From Agromyces sp. H17E-10 (lineage in GTDB: Bacteria; Actinomycetota; Actinomycetes; Actinomycetales; Microbacteriaceae), in the NCBI RefSeq assembly GCF_022919715.1, contig NZ_CP095042.1, positions 1,860,001-1,924,000 on the forward strand: a stretch of DNA of 64,000 nt. The letters run 5' to 3'. Position numbers and translations under genes: made by a program. A model generated the notes under the pieces. It searched no databases. It saw only the letters and a program-made list of their open reading frames with translations, and was not told the origin of the DNA. Below are positions 18,165-26,054 of the stretch, one piece after another. Numbering within the stretch: position 1 is the first letter of the stretch; each line of letters opens with the position of its first letter.

Positions 18165-18296
18165 TTACGACGACCGCGATCCCGGCGCGAGGAACGTCTG
18201 CCGCGGGCGGCCGAGTCCGTCGGTGCGGACGTCGATGATCGCGGCGACGACGGCCGCGGCCGCGAGCAGTCCGAGGGTGAGCATGAGCATGAACAT
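18165..18296 (-). CDS. Small single-pass membrane protein, 43 aa
   Basis: Starts at ATG 18296 with GGAAAGGA upstream. The first 20 residues (MFMLMLTLGLLAAAAVVAAI) form one membrane helix, followed by a short polar tail. Small proteins of this type recur in Microbacteriaceae without a known role. It begins 17 nt after the stop of the PNPOx-like gene and may be co-transcribed with it. Confidence 0.55.
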   Translation of the reverse strand: MFMLMLTLGLLAAAAVVAAIIDVRTDGLGRPRQTFLAPGSRSS

Positions 18297-18313
18297 GAGT
18301 GGTGTCCTTTCCG

Positions 18314-19027
18314 TCAGGAGAGCTTTCGCGAGACGGCCGATCGCGTCATCAGCGTGCGCACCGAACCGGGCAAGGGCGTGCCCGGCGGGGTCAGCCCTGA
18401 GGGCTGCGGCACGCCGAACGTCGTCGCGACGGGCAGCACCCCGGCCCACCGGTCGTGGTCCTCGCCGTCGTCGAGGTCTTCGGATGCTCCGCCGTCGCGC
18501 ACCTTCATCACGACATCGTCGAGCGCGAGGCGCAGCGCACGCGTCTGCGCGTACTCCTTGCGCGTGGCGTCGCGCACCTCACCCGACCGGCCGGGCATGA
18601 GGCGATCGGTCATCGCGACGAGCGCCTCCCGCTCGTCCTCGCCCGACATCGCCTCGAGCACGCCGTACGCGACGAGGCTGCGGTAGTTCATCGAGCTCGC
18701 GAAGATCGACCGGCCGAAGACGAGCCCGTCGATCGCGGTCACCGAGAACGCGACCGTGGCGCGATCGGCGACGGCGCGCAGCACGAACCCCGCGCCGGTC
18801 GACCCGTGCATGACGAGGTGGTCCCCGATGCGGGCGTACCCGGTGGGCACGACGATCGGCGCGCCGTCGACGACGACGGCGAGGTGCCCGACGAGCTCCC
18901 CGTCGAGCAGTGCGTCGATCGACGCACGGTCCGTGCGCTGCCGGTCGGGCTTGCGGCGGATGCCTCGTGGTGCGCGTTCCTCGGCGGCGGCACTCGGAGC
19001 GGGGTCGGGAGTGGAGGTTGAGATCAT
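18314..19027 (-). CDS. Pyridoxamine 5'-phosphate oxidase family (FMN-binding split-barrel) protein
   Basis: 237 aa from ATG 19027. The core (about 25-150) contains GELVGHLAVVVDGAPIVVPTGYARIGDHLVMHGSTG, the nucleotide-binding pattern of the flavin split-barrel family related to NimA/PNPOx, and then FSVTAIDGLVFGRS. It is transcribed divergently from a MocR regulator. Such pairs are common, and the regulator usually controls the flavoprotein. The chemical role is unknown; vitamin B6 or nitro/heme-related redox are family possibilities. Confidence 0.85.
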   Translation of the reverse strand: MISTSTPDPAPSAAAEERAPRGIRRKPDRQRTDRASIDALLDGELVGHLAVVVDGAPIVVPTGYARIGDHLVMHGSTGAGFVLRAVADRATVAFSVTAIDGLVFGRSIFASSMNYRSLVAYGVLEAMSGEDEREALVAMTDRLMPGRSGEVRDATRKEYAQTRALRLALDDVVMKVRDGGASEDLDDGEDHDRWAGVLPVATTFGVPQPSGLTPPGTPLPGSVRTLMTRSAVSRKLS

Positions 19028-19047
19028 GCTTCGAGCGTGCGCCCTCG

Positions 19048-19094
19048 ACTGGTAGCATTCGAAGACCAGTTCCGCGTCATTCATGCCGACCAGT
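19048..19094. promoter_or_regulatory. ACTGGT/ACCAGT repeats in the divergent MocR promoter
   Basis: ACTGGT (19048-19053) and ACCAGT (19065-19070) form an inverted repeat with 11 nt between them. A third copy ACCAGT (19089-19094) repeats the second at 24-nt spacing. MocR/PdxR regulators are known to bind such mixed direct and inverted repeats in front of divergent targets. Confidence 0.6.
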
Positions 19095-19102
19095 GAGGCG
19101 AG

Positions 19103-20752
19103 ATGGACGGGCCGCTCCTCATCATCGACCGCTCCGCCGCGCGTACCGTCGTGCCGCGGCTCGTCGAGAGCCTGCGCCGCGGAATCCTCGACGGCCGCCT
19201 GCGGGCCGGCGATCGCGTGCCGTCCACTCGGGTGCTCGCCGGCGAGCTCGGCATCGCGCGCAGCTCGGTGGTCGCCGCCTACGAACAGCTCGCCGGCGAG
19301 GGCTACCTCGAGCTCCGTCAGGGCGCGGCGACCCGGGTCGCCCGGCTCCCGCGCGACTCCGCGACGACCACCACGACAGCGACCGCGACGAAGACCTCGG
19401 CCTCGACCCGACCGGCCGAGGCGCGCCGATCCGACCGCCCTCCGTCATCGGACCGCGCCGACACGAGCGCGACCTCCGCAGACACGAGCGCGACCTCCGC
19501 CGTGGCATCCCCGATCGTCGACCTCTCCCCCGGCATCCCGTCGACCGCACGGCTCGACGTGCGGGCGTGGCGCGCCGCCTGGCGGGCCGCGGCCGCGCCA
19601 CCCCCGGGCCTGGCGCCGCCGTCGGCGGGACTGCCCGAACTGCGCGCAGCGATCGCCGAGCACCTGCGCAACGCCCGCGGCGTCGACTGCGCCGCCGACG
19701 ACGTGATCGTGACGGCCGGCACGAGCGAGGCGCTCGCGGTCGTCGCCCACGCGCTGCGCGCGATGCTCGAGCGGGCGCCCCTCGTGGGCGTCGAGGATCC
19801 CGGCTATCGCAACGGCCGCCGCACCCTGCGCCTGCACGGCGCTGAGCTCGCGGCACTGCCGGTCTCCGGCGACGGGCTCGACGTGGCGGCGGTGAGCGCC
19901 GCACGCACCAGGCTCGACGCCGTCGTCGTGACGCCGAGCCACCAGTACCCGCTGGGCGGTCGGCTGCCGGTGGCCGACCGGCTCGCGCTGCTCGACTGGG
20001 CGGCGCGCACGGGCGGGTTCGTCGTCGAGGACGACTACGACAGCGAGTTCCGGCACGCCGGCCCGCCGCTGCCGGCGCTCGCCTCGCTCGACGGCGTCGG
20101 TGCGGGCAGCGGCAGCGGCAGCGGCAGCGGCAGCGGCAGCGGCAGCGGCAGCGGCAGCGGCAGCGGCAGCGAACGAGTCGTGCTCATCGGCAGCTTCTCG
20201 AAGGTGCTGACGCCCTGGCTGCGCCTGGGGTATCTCGTGCTGCCGAGGCATCCGCACCTCCGCTCCGCGCTCACGACGGCGCGTGCCGACCTCACGACGC
20301 CGGTCGCCGGCCCCGTGCAGCTCGCGATGACGCACCTCATCACGAGTGGGGCGCTGCGGCGCCACATCGCCGCCACGAGTCGCGAGTACCGGCACCGCCG
20401 GCAGCTCGTGCTCGCGGCGCTCGCGCCGCTCGACGAGCGGGGCGCCCGCCTGCGAGCGCTCGACGGCGGTCTGCACGCCGTGCTCGAGGTGCCCGGGGTC
20501 GACCGCGAGCACGAACTGGTCGCCCGCCTCGCGGCCGAGGGCATCGTCGTCGCACCGCTCTCGACGTACTCCGCGTCGTCGGGCGCCCACCCCGCGGTCG
20601 CGCGCAGCGACAGCTTCCGCCCCGCAGCCGAACCCGCACGCACCGGGCTCGTGATCGGCTACGCGGGCGTCGGCGACCTCGCCCTCACCACCGCCCTCGA
20701 CCGCGTCGCGGCCCTCGCACGCGGCATCCTCGACACCGGAGACCCGCCGTGA
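19103..20752 (+). CDS. MocR family (PdxR-like) GntR/aminotransferase fusion regulator
   Basis: 549 aa. An N-terminal GntR winged helix (about 5-70, with LAGELGIARSSVVAAYEQL) joins a fold-type I aminotransferase domain by a Thr/Ser/Ala-rich linker (about 90-140). The pyridoxal-phosphate lysine is expected at 367 (GSFSKVLTP), and VVEDDYDSEFRH carries the cofactor-binding Asp. MocR proteins sense PLP or amines and control B6 or GABA genes. The odd feature is an 11-fold Gly-Ser repeat at residues 335-356, just before the lysine. A 21-bp tandem duplication also lies in the linker (19460-19501). Confidence 0.92.
   Translation: MDGPLLIIDRSAARTVVPRLVESLRRGILDGRLRAGDRVPSTRVLAGELGIARSSVVAAYEQLAGEGYLELRQGAATRVARLPRDSATTTTTATATKTSASTRPAEARRSDRPPSSDRADTSATSADTSATSAVASPIVDLSPGIPSTARLDVRAWRAAWRAAAAPPPGLAPPSAGLPELRAAIAEHLRNARGVDCAADDVIVTAGTSEALAVVAHALRAMLERAPLVGVEDPGYRNGRRTLRLHGAELAALPVSGDGLDVAAVSAARTRLDAVVVTPSHQYPLGGRLPVADRLALLDWAARTGGFVVEDDYDSEFRHAGPPLPALASLDGVGAGSGSGSGSGSGSGSGSGSGSGSERVVLIGSFSKVLTPWLRLGYLVLPRHPHLRSALTTARADLTTPVAGPVQLAMTHLITSGALRRHIAATSREYRHRRQLVLAALAPLDERGARLRALDGGLHAVLEVPGVDREHELVARLAAEGIVVAPLSTYSASSGAHPAVARSDSFRPAAEPARTGLVIGYAGVGDLALTTALDRVAALARGILDTGDPP
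20105..20170 (+). repeat. Hexanucleotide microsatellite (GGCAGC)x11 within the MocR gene
   Basis: Eleven perfect GGCAGC units encode (Gly-Ser)11. The period is six, so unit gain or loss keeps the reading frame and changes loop length by two residues. It lies immediately upstream of the strand that carries the PLP lysine. Confidence 0.95.
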
Positions 20753-21144
20753 ACGAGATCGTGACCGTGACCCCCTGGCACCCGTGGCCGCTCGCCATCC
20801 CGATCGTCGTCGCGATCGCCGGCATCGTCGTGTCGAGCCTCGGCACACGTCGGCGATCGAAGCCGGTGCGCGAGCTCGGCAGCGCGATCTTCGTGCTCGC
20901 CGCCCTCGCCGGCGCGGCGATGTTCGCGTTCATGCCCGGCTCATGGGATCAGGGCGCCCGCGCCGAGGCGCTCACCGGGCTGGGCTACACCTCGCCCACG
21001 TTCTCCGCCGAGCAGATCACCAAGCCGGGCGAGCCCGGCGTGGTGGCGTTCCAGGCCGAGCGCGACGGCGAACGGGTGCGCGGGTTCCTCAAGAGCGAGG
21101 GCGGCGACCAGTGGCTCGTGACCGAGGTCGAAGAGACCGACTGA
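20749..21144 (+). CDS. Hypothetical membrane protein, 131 aa
   Basis: The GTG start overlaps the MocR stop by 4 nt (GTGA), so it is translationally coupled. Two hydrophobic segments (about 13-32 and 44-62) form a hairpin in the membrane. The C-terminal 70 residues are a soluble domain (PTFSAEQITKPGEPG to WLVTEVEE), probably outside the cell. No family is recognised. Coupling to MocR suggests a related condition of expression, but nothing in the sequence points to a role. Confidence 0.75.
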   Translation: MNEIVTVTPWHPWPLAIPIVVAIAGIVVSSLGTRRRSKPVRELGSAIFVLAALAGAAMFAFMPGSWDQGARAEALTGLGYTSPTFSAEQITKPGEPGVVAFQAERDGERVRGFLKSEGGDQWLVTEVEETD

Positions 21145-21178
21145 CCCGGATGCCTCGTGGCCGGCGATCCCGGCGCGG

Positions 21179-22027
21179 CTAGATCCGGGCGCCGCGGTAG
21201 CGCAGCGCGCCAGCAGGTGCGCCGGCATCGAAGCCCGCCGGACGAACCACGTCGTCACGTGCCGCGAACGCCGCCATGCCGCTCACCCGATCGGCCTCGA
21301 ACCGTTCGCGGGCCTCCGTCGGCAGGGCGGTGACGATCGAACGCCACTCCGCGGTCGCGTCCGCCGCCGGACCCGACAACCGCCGTTCGAGCTCCGCGGT
21401 CAGCGCATCGAGCGCCGCACGATACGCGGCAGCCCCACGCCCGATGGGGAGCCATCGCACGATCGCGCGGACGGCGAGGCCCGCGACGACCACCGTGCAA
21501 GCGACCAGGACCGCGAACGGCGCCCACACCCCCGGAGCGAGCATCGTGCCGACCCCGGCGGCGGTCGCGAGTGCGAGTGTCGAGAGCACGAGGTAGCCGG
21601 GCGAGTTGCGGTTCGGAGGCTCGTGCCGCGCGGCGACCGCGTTGCCGAGGTGGCAGCCGGCGGCGAACACCGCGAACGCGGTGGCCGTCCACGCCGCCGG
21701 CGCACCGGTGAACGTCGACGACATGCCCGCCATCACGATGCCGAAGGCCACGATGCTCCCGAGGAAGCCCGCGAGATCCAGGGCGACCCGGTCGCCGACC
21801 TCGGGGTGCTCGGGCACGTCGTCGGCCCGAGCACGGAACTCCTCGCGCAGTTCACGCAACGCCCGGTCGAACCGCCGGTCGACGGCGGTGACGCGGTTCG
21901 CCGCGTCGGGGCTCACGGCCGCGAGCGCCGCGTTCTCGATGTCGCGCGCGACCGTCGCCGCGCCGTACACGACGTCGGGCGCGGCGCGCAGCGCGGCGGC
22001 GACAGCGGGGGTCGACCGCGCGCTCAT
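21179..22027 (-). CDS. Hypothetical membrane protein linked to WXG100 gene
   Basis: 282 aa from ATG 22027 with an AGGAGGAGC site; a longer frame to 22081 lacks support. A helical N-terminus of about 80 residues (RRFDRALRELREEFRAR) precedes four hydrophobic segments (about 88-107, 113-128, 145-160, 165-185). A helical cytoplasmic tail (ALDALTAELERRL) follows. It lies 71 bp downstream of the WXG100 gene on the same strand, so it may be its membrane partner. No known family is recognised. Confidence 0.7.
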   Translation of the reverse strand: MSARSTPAVAAALRAAPDVVYGAATVARDIENAALAAVSPDAANRVTAVDRRFDRALRELREEFRARADDVPEHPEVGDRVALDLAGFLGSIVAFGIVMAGMSSTFTGAPAAWTATAFAVFAAGCHLGNAVAARHEPPNRNSPGYLVLSTLALATAAGVGTMLAPGVWAPFAVLVACTVVVAGLAVRAIVRWLPIGRGAAAYRAALDALTAELERRLSGPAADATAEWRSIVTALPTEARERFEADRVSGMAAFAARDDVVRPAGFDAGAPAGALRYRGARI

Positions 22028-22098
22028 CCGGGCTCCTCCTGGAACGACGTCGGGGGTGCGGTCGCGTCCGCGCGTCCGCACCCCGCTGCAGAACAGGA

Positions 22099-22386
22099 CT
22101 AGTTGCCGGCGAGGGCCTGGTCGGTGTCCTTGATCGCCTGCATCATCTTGCGCAGCGAGTCGCCCATGTCGCTGATGCCCTCGATCGCCTTCTCGAGACC
22201 CGTGGTCAGCTCGGTGTACCCCTCGCCGAACTTGCCCGACGCGTGCTGCGTCTTGAAGTCGTCACCCAGGAGACGGTCGACATCGTCCTTCAGGCGACGC
22301 AGCACGTCGCCGATCTCCTCACGACCCGTGTCGAGACGGCCCGCCATCGACTCCATCTCACCGTACGACGCCTTGAAATCAGCCAT
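22099..22386 (-). CDS. WXG100-family small secreted-type protein
   Basis: 95 aa from ATG 22386. It is predicted as two long helices split by a turn, the ESAT-6/WXG100 hairpin (MADFKASYGEMESMAGRL, then ASGKFGEGYTELTTGL). The central W-x-G is replaced by FGEGY, a variant I know from actinobacterial members. These proteins normally dimerise and leave through a type VII secretion ATPase. No EccC/EssC gene lies in this window, so the exporter must be elsewhere or absent. Confidence 0.85.
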   Translation of the reverse strand: MADFKASYGEMESMAGRLDTGREEIGDVLRRLKDDVDRLLGDDFKTQHASGKFGEGYTELTTGLEKAIEGISDMGDSLRKMMQAIKDTDQALAGN

Positions 22387-22495
22387 GATCACATCCGATC
22401 CGTTGAAAATCCTGTCACCCGATCGAGCGACCCCCACGAGACTAACCCGGCCGGCGAAACTGGCGAATGGGGAGCGCTCCCCATCGGCGCGTCGC

Positions 22496-23806
22496 TCAGG
22501 CGAAGAGCCGCTGGCCGACGAACTCGCCCTCGGCGATGCCGCCGGGAACGGCGAAGATCGCCGAGCCCACGTGCTTCAGGTACTCGTTGAGCCCGTCGGC
22601 CGCGAGCGAGGTCTGGATGTCGATGAACTGCTGCGGCGAGCGCTGGAACGAGAGGAAGAAGAGTCCCGCGTCGAGCCGGCCGAGCTCGTCGTTGCCGTCG
22701 ACGAAGTTGTAGCCGCGGCGCAGCATGCGGGCCCCGCCGTTGTTCGACGAGTGCGCGAGCCGCACATGCGAGTTCTCGGCGATGAGCGGCTTGCCGGTCG
22801 CACCCTCGGCCTCGAAGTCGGGCTCGGTGAACTCGGTGCCGCCCGACAACGGCGCACCCTCGCCCTTCGACCGGCCGACGAGCGATTCCTGCTCGCCGAG
22901 CTGCACGCGGTCCCAGTTCTCGATGATCATGCGGATGCGGCGGGCCACGAGGTACGAGCCGCCGGCCATCCACGCCGGCTCGTCGGCTGCCGCGACCCAG
23001 ACCTGGTCGTCGACGACCTTCGTCTCCTCGGCCTTGACGTTCGCGGTGCCGTCCTTGAACCCGAAGAGGTTGCGCGGCGTCGCCTGCGCGGTCGAGGTCG
23101 ACGAGGTGCGCCCGAAGCCGAGCTGCGACCAGCGCAGCGTCGCACGGCCGAACGCGATGCGGCTGAGGTTGCGGATCGCGTGCACCGCGACCTGCGGATC
23201 GTCCGCGCAGGCCTGGATGCAGAGGTCGCCGCCCGTACGGGCCGGCTCGAGCGCGTCGCCCTGGAAGCGCGGCAGCACTGCGAGCTCGGGCGGCCGGCGG
23301 CTCGCGAGGCCGAACCGGTCGGCGCCGGAGGCATCCTCGAACAGGCCCGGGCCGAAGCCGAACGTGATGGTGAGCCCGGCGGCCGGCAGCCCCTGTGCCT
23401 CGCCCGTGTCGGCGGGCGGCGCGTAGTCGGACCCGCCGACGGCGCCGCCCTCCTCGACGTCGAGGCCCTGCGTGAGGCGGGCCGCAGCGTTCGTCCAGTC
23501 GGTGAGCAGCTCGACGAGGCCGTCGCGATCGAGCGCGGCATCCACGTCGAAGGCGGCGAAGTGCAGGCGGTCCTGCGCGGGCGTGGTGATGCCCGCCTGG
23601 TGCGGGCCGTAGAACGCGAACGAGGATGCTCCGGCGCCGGCGCCGCCCGTGGAGGCCGACGACATGGCGGCGCCCACGGCCGCGGCCCCGCCCGCGAAGC
23701 CGACCGCCGCGCCCGCGGCGCCCGCGCCGAACAGGCCGAGGAGCCCGCGTCGAGACACGCCCCGCGGCTCGTCCGCGGGCGCGGTGGTGCGCTCCTCGTC
23801 ACTCAT
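22496..23806 (-). CDS. efeB: EfeB: Tat-exported Dyp-type heme peroxidase/deferrochelatase
   Basis: 436 aa. The Tat signal has twin arginines at 19-20 (SRRGLLGLFG) and a long Gly/Ala hydrophobic stretch to about 50. The Dyp motif GFKDGTAN is at 249-256, with catalytic Asp252. The proximal heme-ligand His is expected at 347 (ENSHVRLAH). EfeB is the third component of the EfeUOB iron uptake system and acts outside the membrane, either oxidising ferrous iron or releasing iron from heme. Its start is 2 nt from the efeO stop, so it is co-transcribed. Confidence 0.96.
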   Translation of the reverse strand: MSDEERTTAPADEPRGVSRRGLLGLFGAGAAGAAVGFAGGAAAVGAAMSSASTGGAGAGASSFAFYGPHQAGITTPAQDRLHFAAFDVDAALDRDGLVELLTDWTNAAARLTQGLDVEEGGAVGGSDYAPPADTGEAQGLPAAGLTITFGFGPGLFEDASGADRFGLASRRPPELAVLPRFQGDALEPARTGGDLCIQACADDPQVAVHAIRNLSRIAFGRATLRWSQLGFGRTSSTSTAQATPRNLFGFKDGTANVKAEETKVVDDQVWVAAADEPAWMAGGSYLVARRIRMIIENWDRVQLGEQESLVGRSKGEGAPLSGGTEFTEPDFEAEGATGKPLIAENSHVRLAHSSNNGGARMLRRGYNFVDGNDELGRLDAGLFFLSFQRSPQQFIDIQTSLAADGLNEYLKHVGSAIFAVPGGIAEGEFVGQRLFA

Positions 23807-23807
23807 G

Positions 23808-25016
23808 TCAGACCCCGAGCACCGTCGCGGTGAGCTGCGAGAGCGGCTCGGCGAGCGCGTTGACCTGGTCGCTGAGCGCCTTCTTGTCGGCGTCGGTGAG
23901 CTCGCTGTAGTTCACGAACCCGTCGTCGAGCGAGCCGTACTTCGCGAGCTCGGCCTCGAGCGCGGCGAACTGGTCGTCGATCTCGGCGGCGAGCTCGGTG
24001 CCCTCGTCGCCCTTCGCCTCGGCGAGCGCGCGCACCGCACCGAACGCGACGCCCGCGCCCTGCACGTTGGCGGCGAAGTCCGAGAGGTCGGTGCCGCTCC
24101 ACCAGTCCTCCTCGCCGGTGATCTTGCCCGCGGCGACCTCGTCGAGCAGCGCGATCGCGCCGTTCGAGATGTCGGCGAGGCTCACCGTGAACGAGTCGTC
24201 GGTGACGAGCTCGTGCAGCTGGGTGACGTCGGCGACGAGCGCCTCGGCGTAGGCCTTGCGCTCCTCGGGGGTCGACGGTGCCCAGTCCTTCAGGGCGTCC
24301 TGTCCGTCGGAGTTGACGTCGCCCGCCTGCGGCGCCCAGAGGTCCTTCTCGATGCGGTGGAAGCCCGTCCAGTCGAGCCCGTCGGCGACGGCGTCGACCT
24401 CGCGGAAGTCGATCTTCGGGTCGAGGTCGCCGAACGCCTCCGCGGTCGGCTCGATGCGCTCGTACGGCACACGGGCCGCGGCGTACAGCGACCGGGCGGT
24501 CTCGTCGTCGCCCGCCGCGTACGCGTCGGCGAACTGCTGCACGAGCGGCAGCAGCTCGCTCGACTGCGAGCGCACGTAGGCGAGGTACTCCTCGACGGCC
24601 TGGTCGCTCAGCTCCTGCTCCCCCGCCGAAGCGGTGGACGCCGCACCCGTGACGGTGAACTCGGCGAGACCGACGGGTGCCCCGACCTGCTGGAACTTGC
24701 AGGCCGTGTAGTAGGTGCCGGGCTCGAGCTGCGCGGTGAAGTCGACCTCCTGGCCGGGGGTGACGTTCTCCTTCTCGCCCACGATGCGCAGCTTGTCATC
24801 GGCGAGGATCTCGAACTCGTTGACGTCGGTGCCGCTGTTCGCGAGCGCGAAGGTGACCGCGCCCGCGGGGGCGGTGTCGACGGCGACGGCGCACCCGTCG
24901 TCGGTGATCTTCACGTCGATCGCCTTCGCGAGGTCGGCCTTCGCCACGCACCCCGTGAGGGCGAGGGCGGTGAGTGCGGTCACGGCGACGGAGGCCGCGA
25001 GGGCACGACGGGTCAT
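23808..25016 (-). CDS. efeO: EfeO: iron-binding lipoprotein with cupredoxin and M75 domains
   Basis: 402 aa. The lipobox LTGC places the lipidated Cys at 23. A cupredoxin-like domain (about 30-125, GTYYTACKFQQ) precedes the all-helical peptidase-M75 domain (about 140-402) with its HxxE metal motif in GFHRIEKDLW. EfeO captures iron at the cell surface and passes it to EfeU. The gene lies between efeU (55-bp gap) and efeB (1-bp gap). No catalytic protease function is implied by the M75 name. Confidence 0.96.
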   Translation of the reverse strand: MTRRALAASVAVTALTALALTGCVAKADLAKAIDVKITDDGCAVAVDTAPAGAVTFALANSGTDVNEFEILADDKLRIVGEKENVTPGQEVDFTAQLEPGTYYTACKFQQVGAPVGLAEFTVTGAASTASAGEQELSDQAVEEYLAYVRSQSSELLPLVQQFADAYAAGDDETARSLYAAARVPYERIEPTAEAFGDLDPKIDFREVDAVADGLDWTGFHRIEKDLWAPQAGDVNSDGQDALKDWAPSTPEERKAYAEALVADVTQLHELVTDDSFTVSLADISNGAIALLDEVAAGKITGEEDWWSGTDLSDFAANVQGAGVAFGAVRALAEAKGDEGTELAAEIDDQFAALEAELAKYGSLDDGFVNYSELTDADKKALSDQVNALAEPLSQLTATVLGV

Positions 25017-25071
25017 TGGGGCTCCTGGTTCGAGAGGTCGGGGATGAAGAAGTCGGTGCGTGGAGCGGGGG

Positions 25072-25926
25072 TCAGTGCGCCGCCGCGACCGCCGGGGCGG
25101 CAGCCGGTGCGGGCTTGGGAGCGTGCCGGCGCTTCAGCATCACGAGGTAGAGCGTCATCGTCACGGCGACGTAGACGACCCAGCCGATGACCTGCGCCCA
25201 GGTCGGCTGCGGGGTGAAGTTGAAGATGCCGCCGAGCAGCGAGTCGAGCCAGCTGCCGGCCGGAACGATCGCGGTGAGGTCGTAGGCCGCCGTGCCCCAG
25301 CCGGGGATGACCGAGGCCTCCTGAAGGTCGCCGATGCCGTACGAGAGCACGCCGGCCGCGACGAGGATGAGGAAGAGCCCCGTCCACGTGAAGAACTTGC
25401 CGAGGTTGAACTTCACGAGGCCCTTCGAGATGCCCCACGAGATGACGATCGCGGTCGCGATGCCGGCGACGGCGCCGAGCGTGCCGAGCACGGGGTCGCT
25501 GCCGCCCGAGACGTTCGCCCACACGAAGAGCGCGGTCTCCACGCCCTCGCGGCCCACCGACAGGGCGCCGAGCAGCACCAGTGCCCACGTCGAGCGTTCG
25601 ATCGCGGCATCCACCTGCCCGCGCAGTTCGCCCGAGAGCGTGCGGCCGTGCGTGCCCATCCAGAAGATCATCCAGGTGACCATCGCGACCGCGACGAGCG
25701 AGAGCACGCCGCCGAGGATCTCCTGCGCCTGGAACGTCATCGCGTACGGGCCCCACGTGAGCAGGGCGCCGACGCCGAGCGAGACCGCCACGGCGATGCC
25801 GATGCCGATCCAGAGCCGGCCGCGCAGCTCGCGGTGCCCGATCTTGGAGAGGTAGGCGAGCAGGATGCCGACGATGAGACCGGCCTCGAGGCCTTCGCGA
25901 AGACCGATCAGGTAGTTGGCGAGCAC
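25072..25926 (-). CDS. efeU: EfeU: FTR1-type iron permease
   Basis: 284 aa from the GTG at 25926 (VLANYLIGLREGLEAG). The frame remains open to 25992, but the extra codons would cover the DtxR/IdeR box, so the shorter start is preferred. Two REGxE iron motifs, REGLE at 10-14 and REGVE in SVGREGVETALF, mark the conducting helices. About seven membrane segments are visible, and the C-terminus is Ala/Pro-rich. It is the membrane channel of EfeUOB and first gene of the operon, repressed by iron according to the box upstream. Confidence 0.96.
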   Translation of the reverse strand: MLANYLIGLREGLEAGLIVGILLAYLSKIGHRELRGRLWIGIGIAVAVSLGVGALLTWGPYAMTFQAQEILGGVLSLVAVAMVTWMIFWMGTHGRTLSGELRGQVDAAIERSTWALVLLGALSVGREGVETALFVWANVSGGSDPVLGTLGAVAGIATAIVISWGISKGLVKFNLGKFFTWTGLFLILVAAGVLSYGIGDLQEASVIPGWGTAAYDLTAIVPAGSWLDSLLGGIFNFTPQPTWAQVIGWVVYVAVTMTLYLVMLKRRHAPKPAPAAAPAVAAAH

Positions 25927-25957
25927 GCGCGTCTCCCGGGATGAACGATGTGGGGGT

Positions 25958-25976
25958 TGAGCTAAGGCTAACCTAA
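25958..25976 (-). promoter_or_regulatory. DtxR/IdeR iron box upstream of efeU
   Basis: On the minus strand the 19-mer reads TTAGGTTAGCCTTAGCTCA. It matches the DtxR/IdeR consensus TTAGGTTAGCCTAACCTAA at 16 of 19 positions. It ends 31 bp before the efeU start. Iron-loaded DtxR/IdeR should therefore repress efeUOB when iron is plentiful. Confidence 0.88.
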
Positions 25977-26054
25977 GTGCGCGACGGAGCAAACTTCACT
26001 TTCCTTACCATTACGGCCTCCCGCCGGACGGGTCCGACGACGTAGCGTGGAGGG

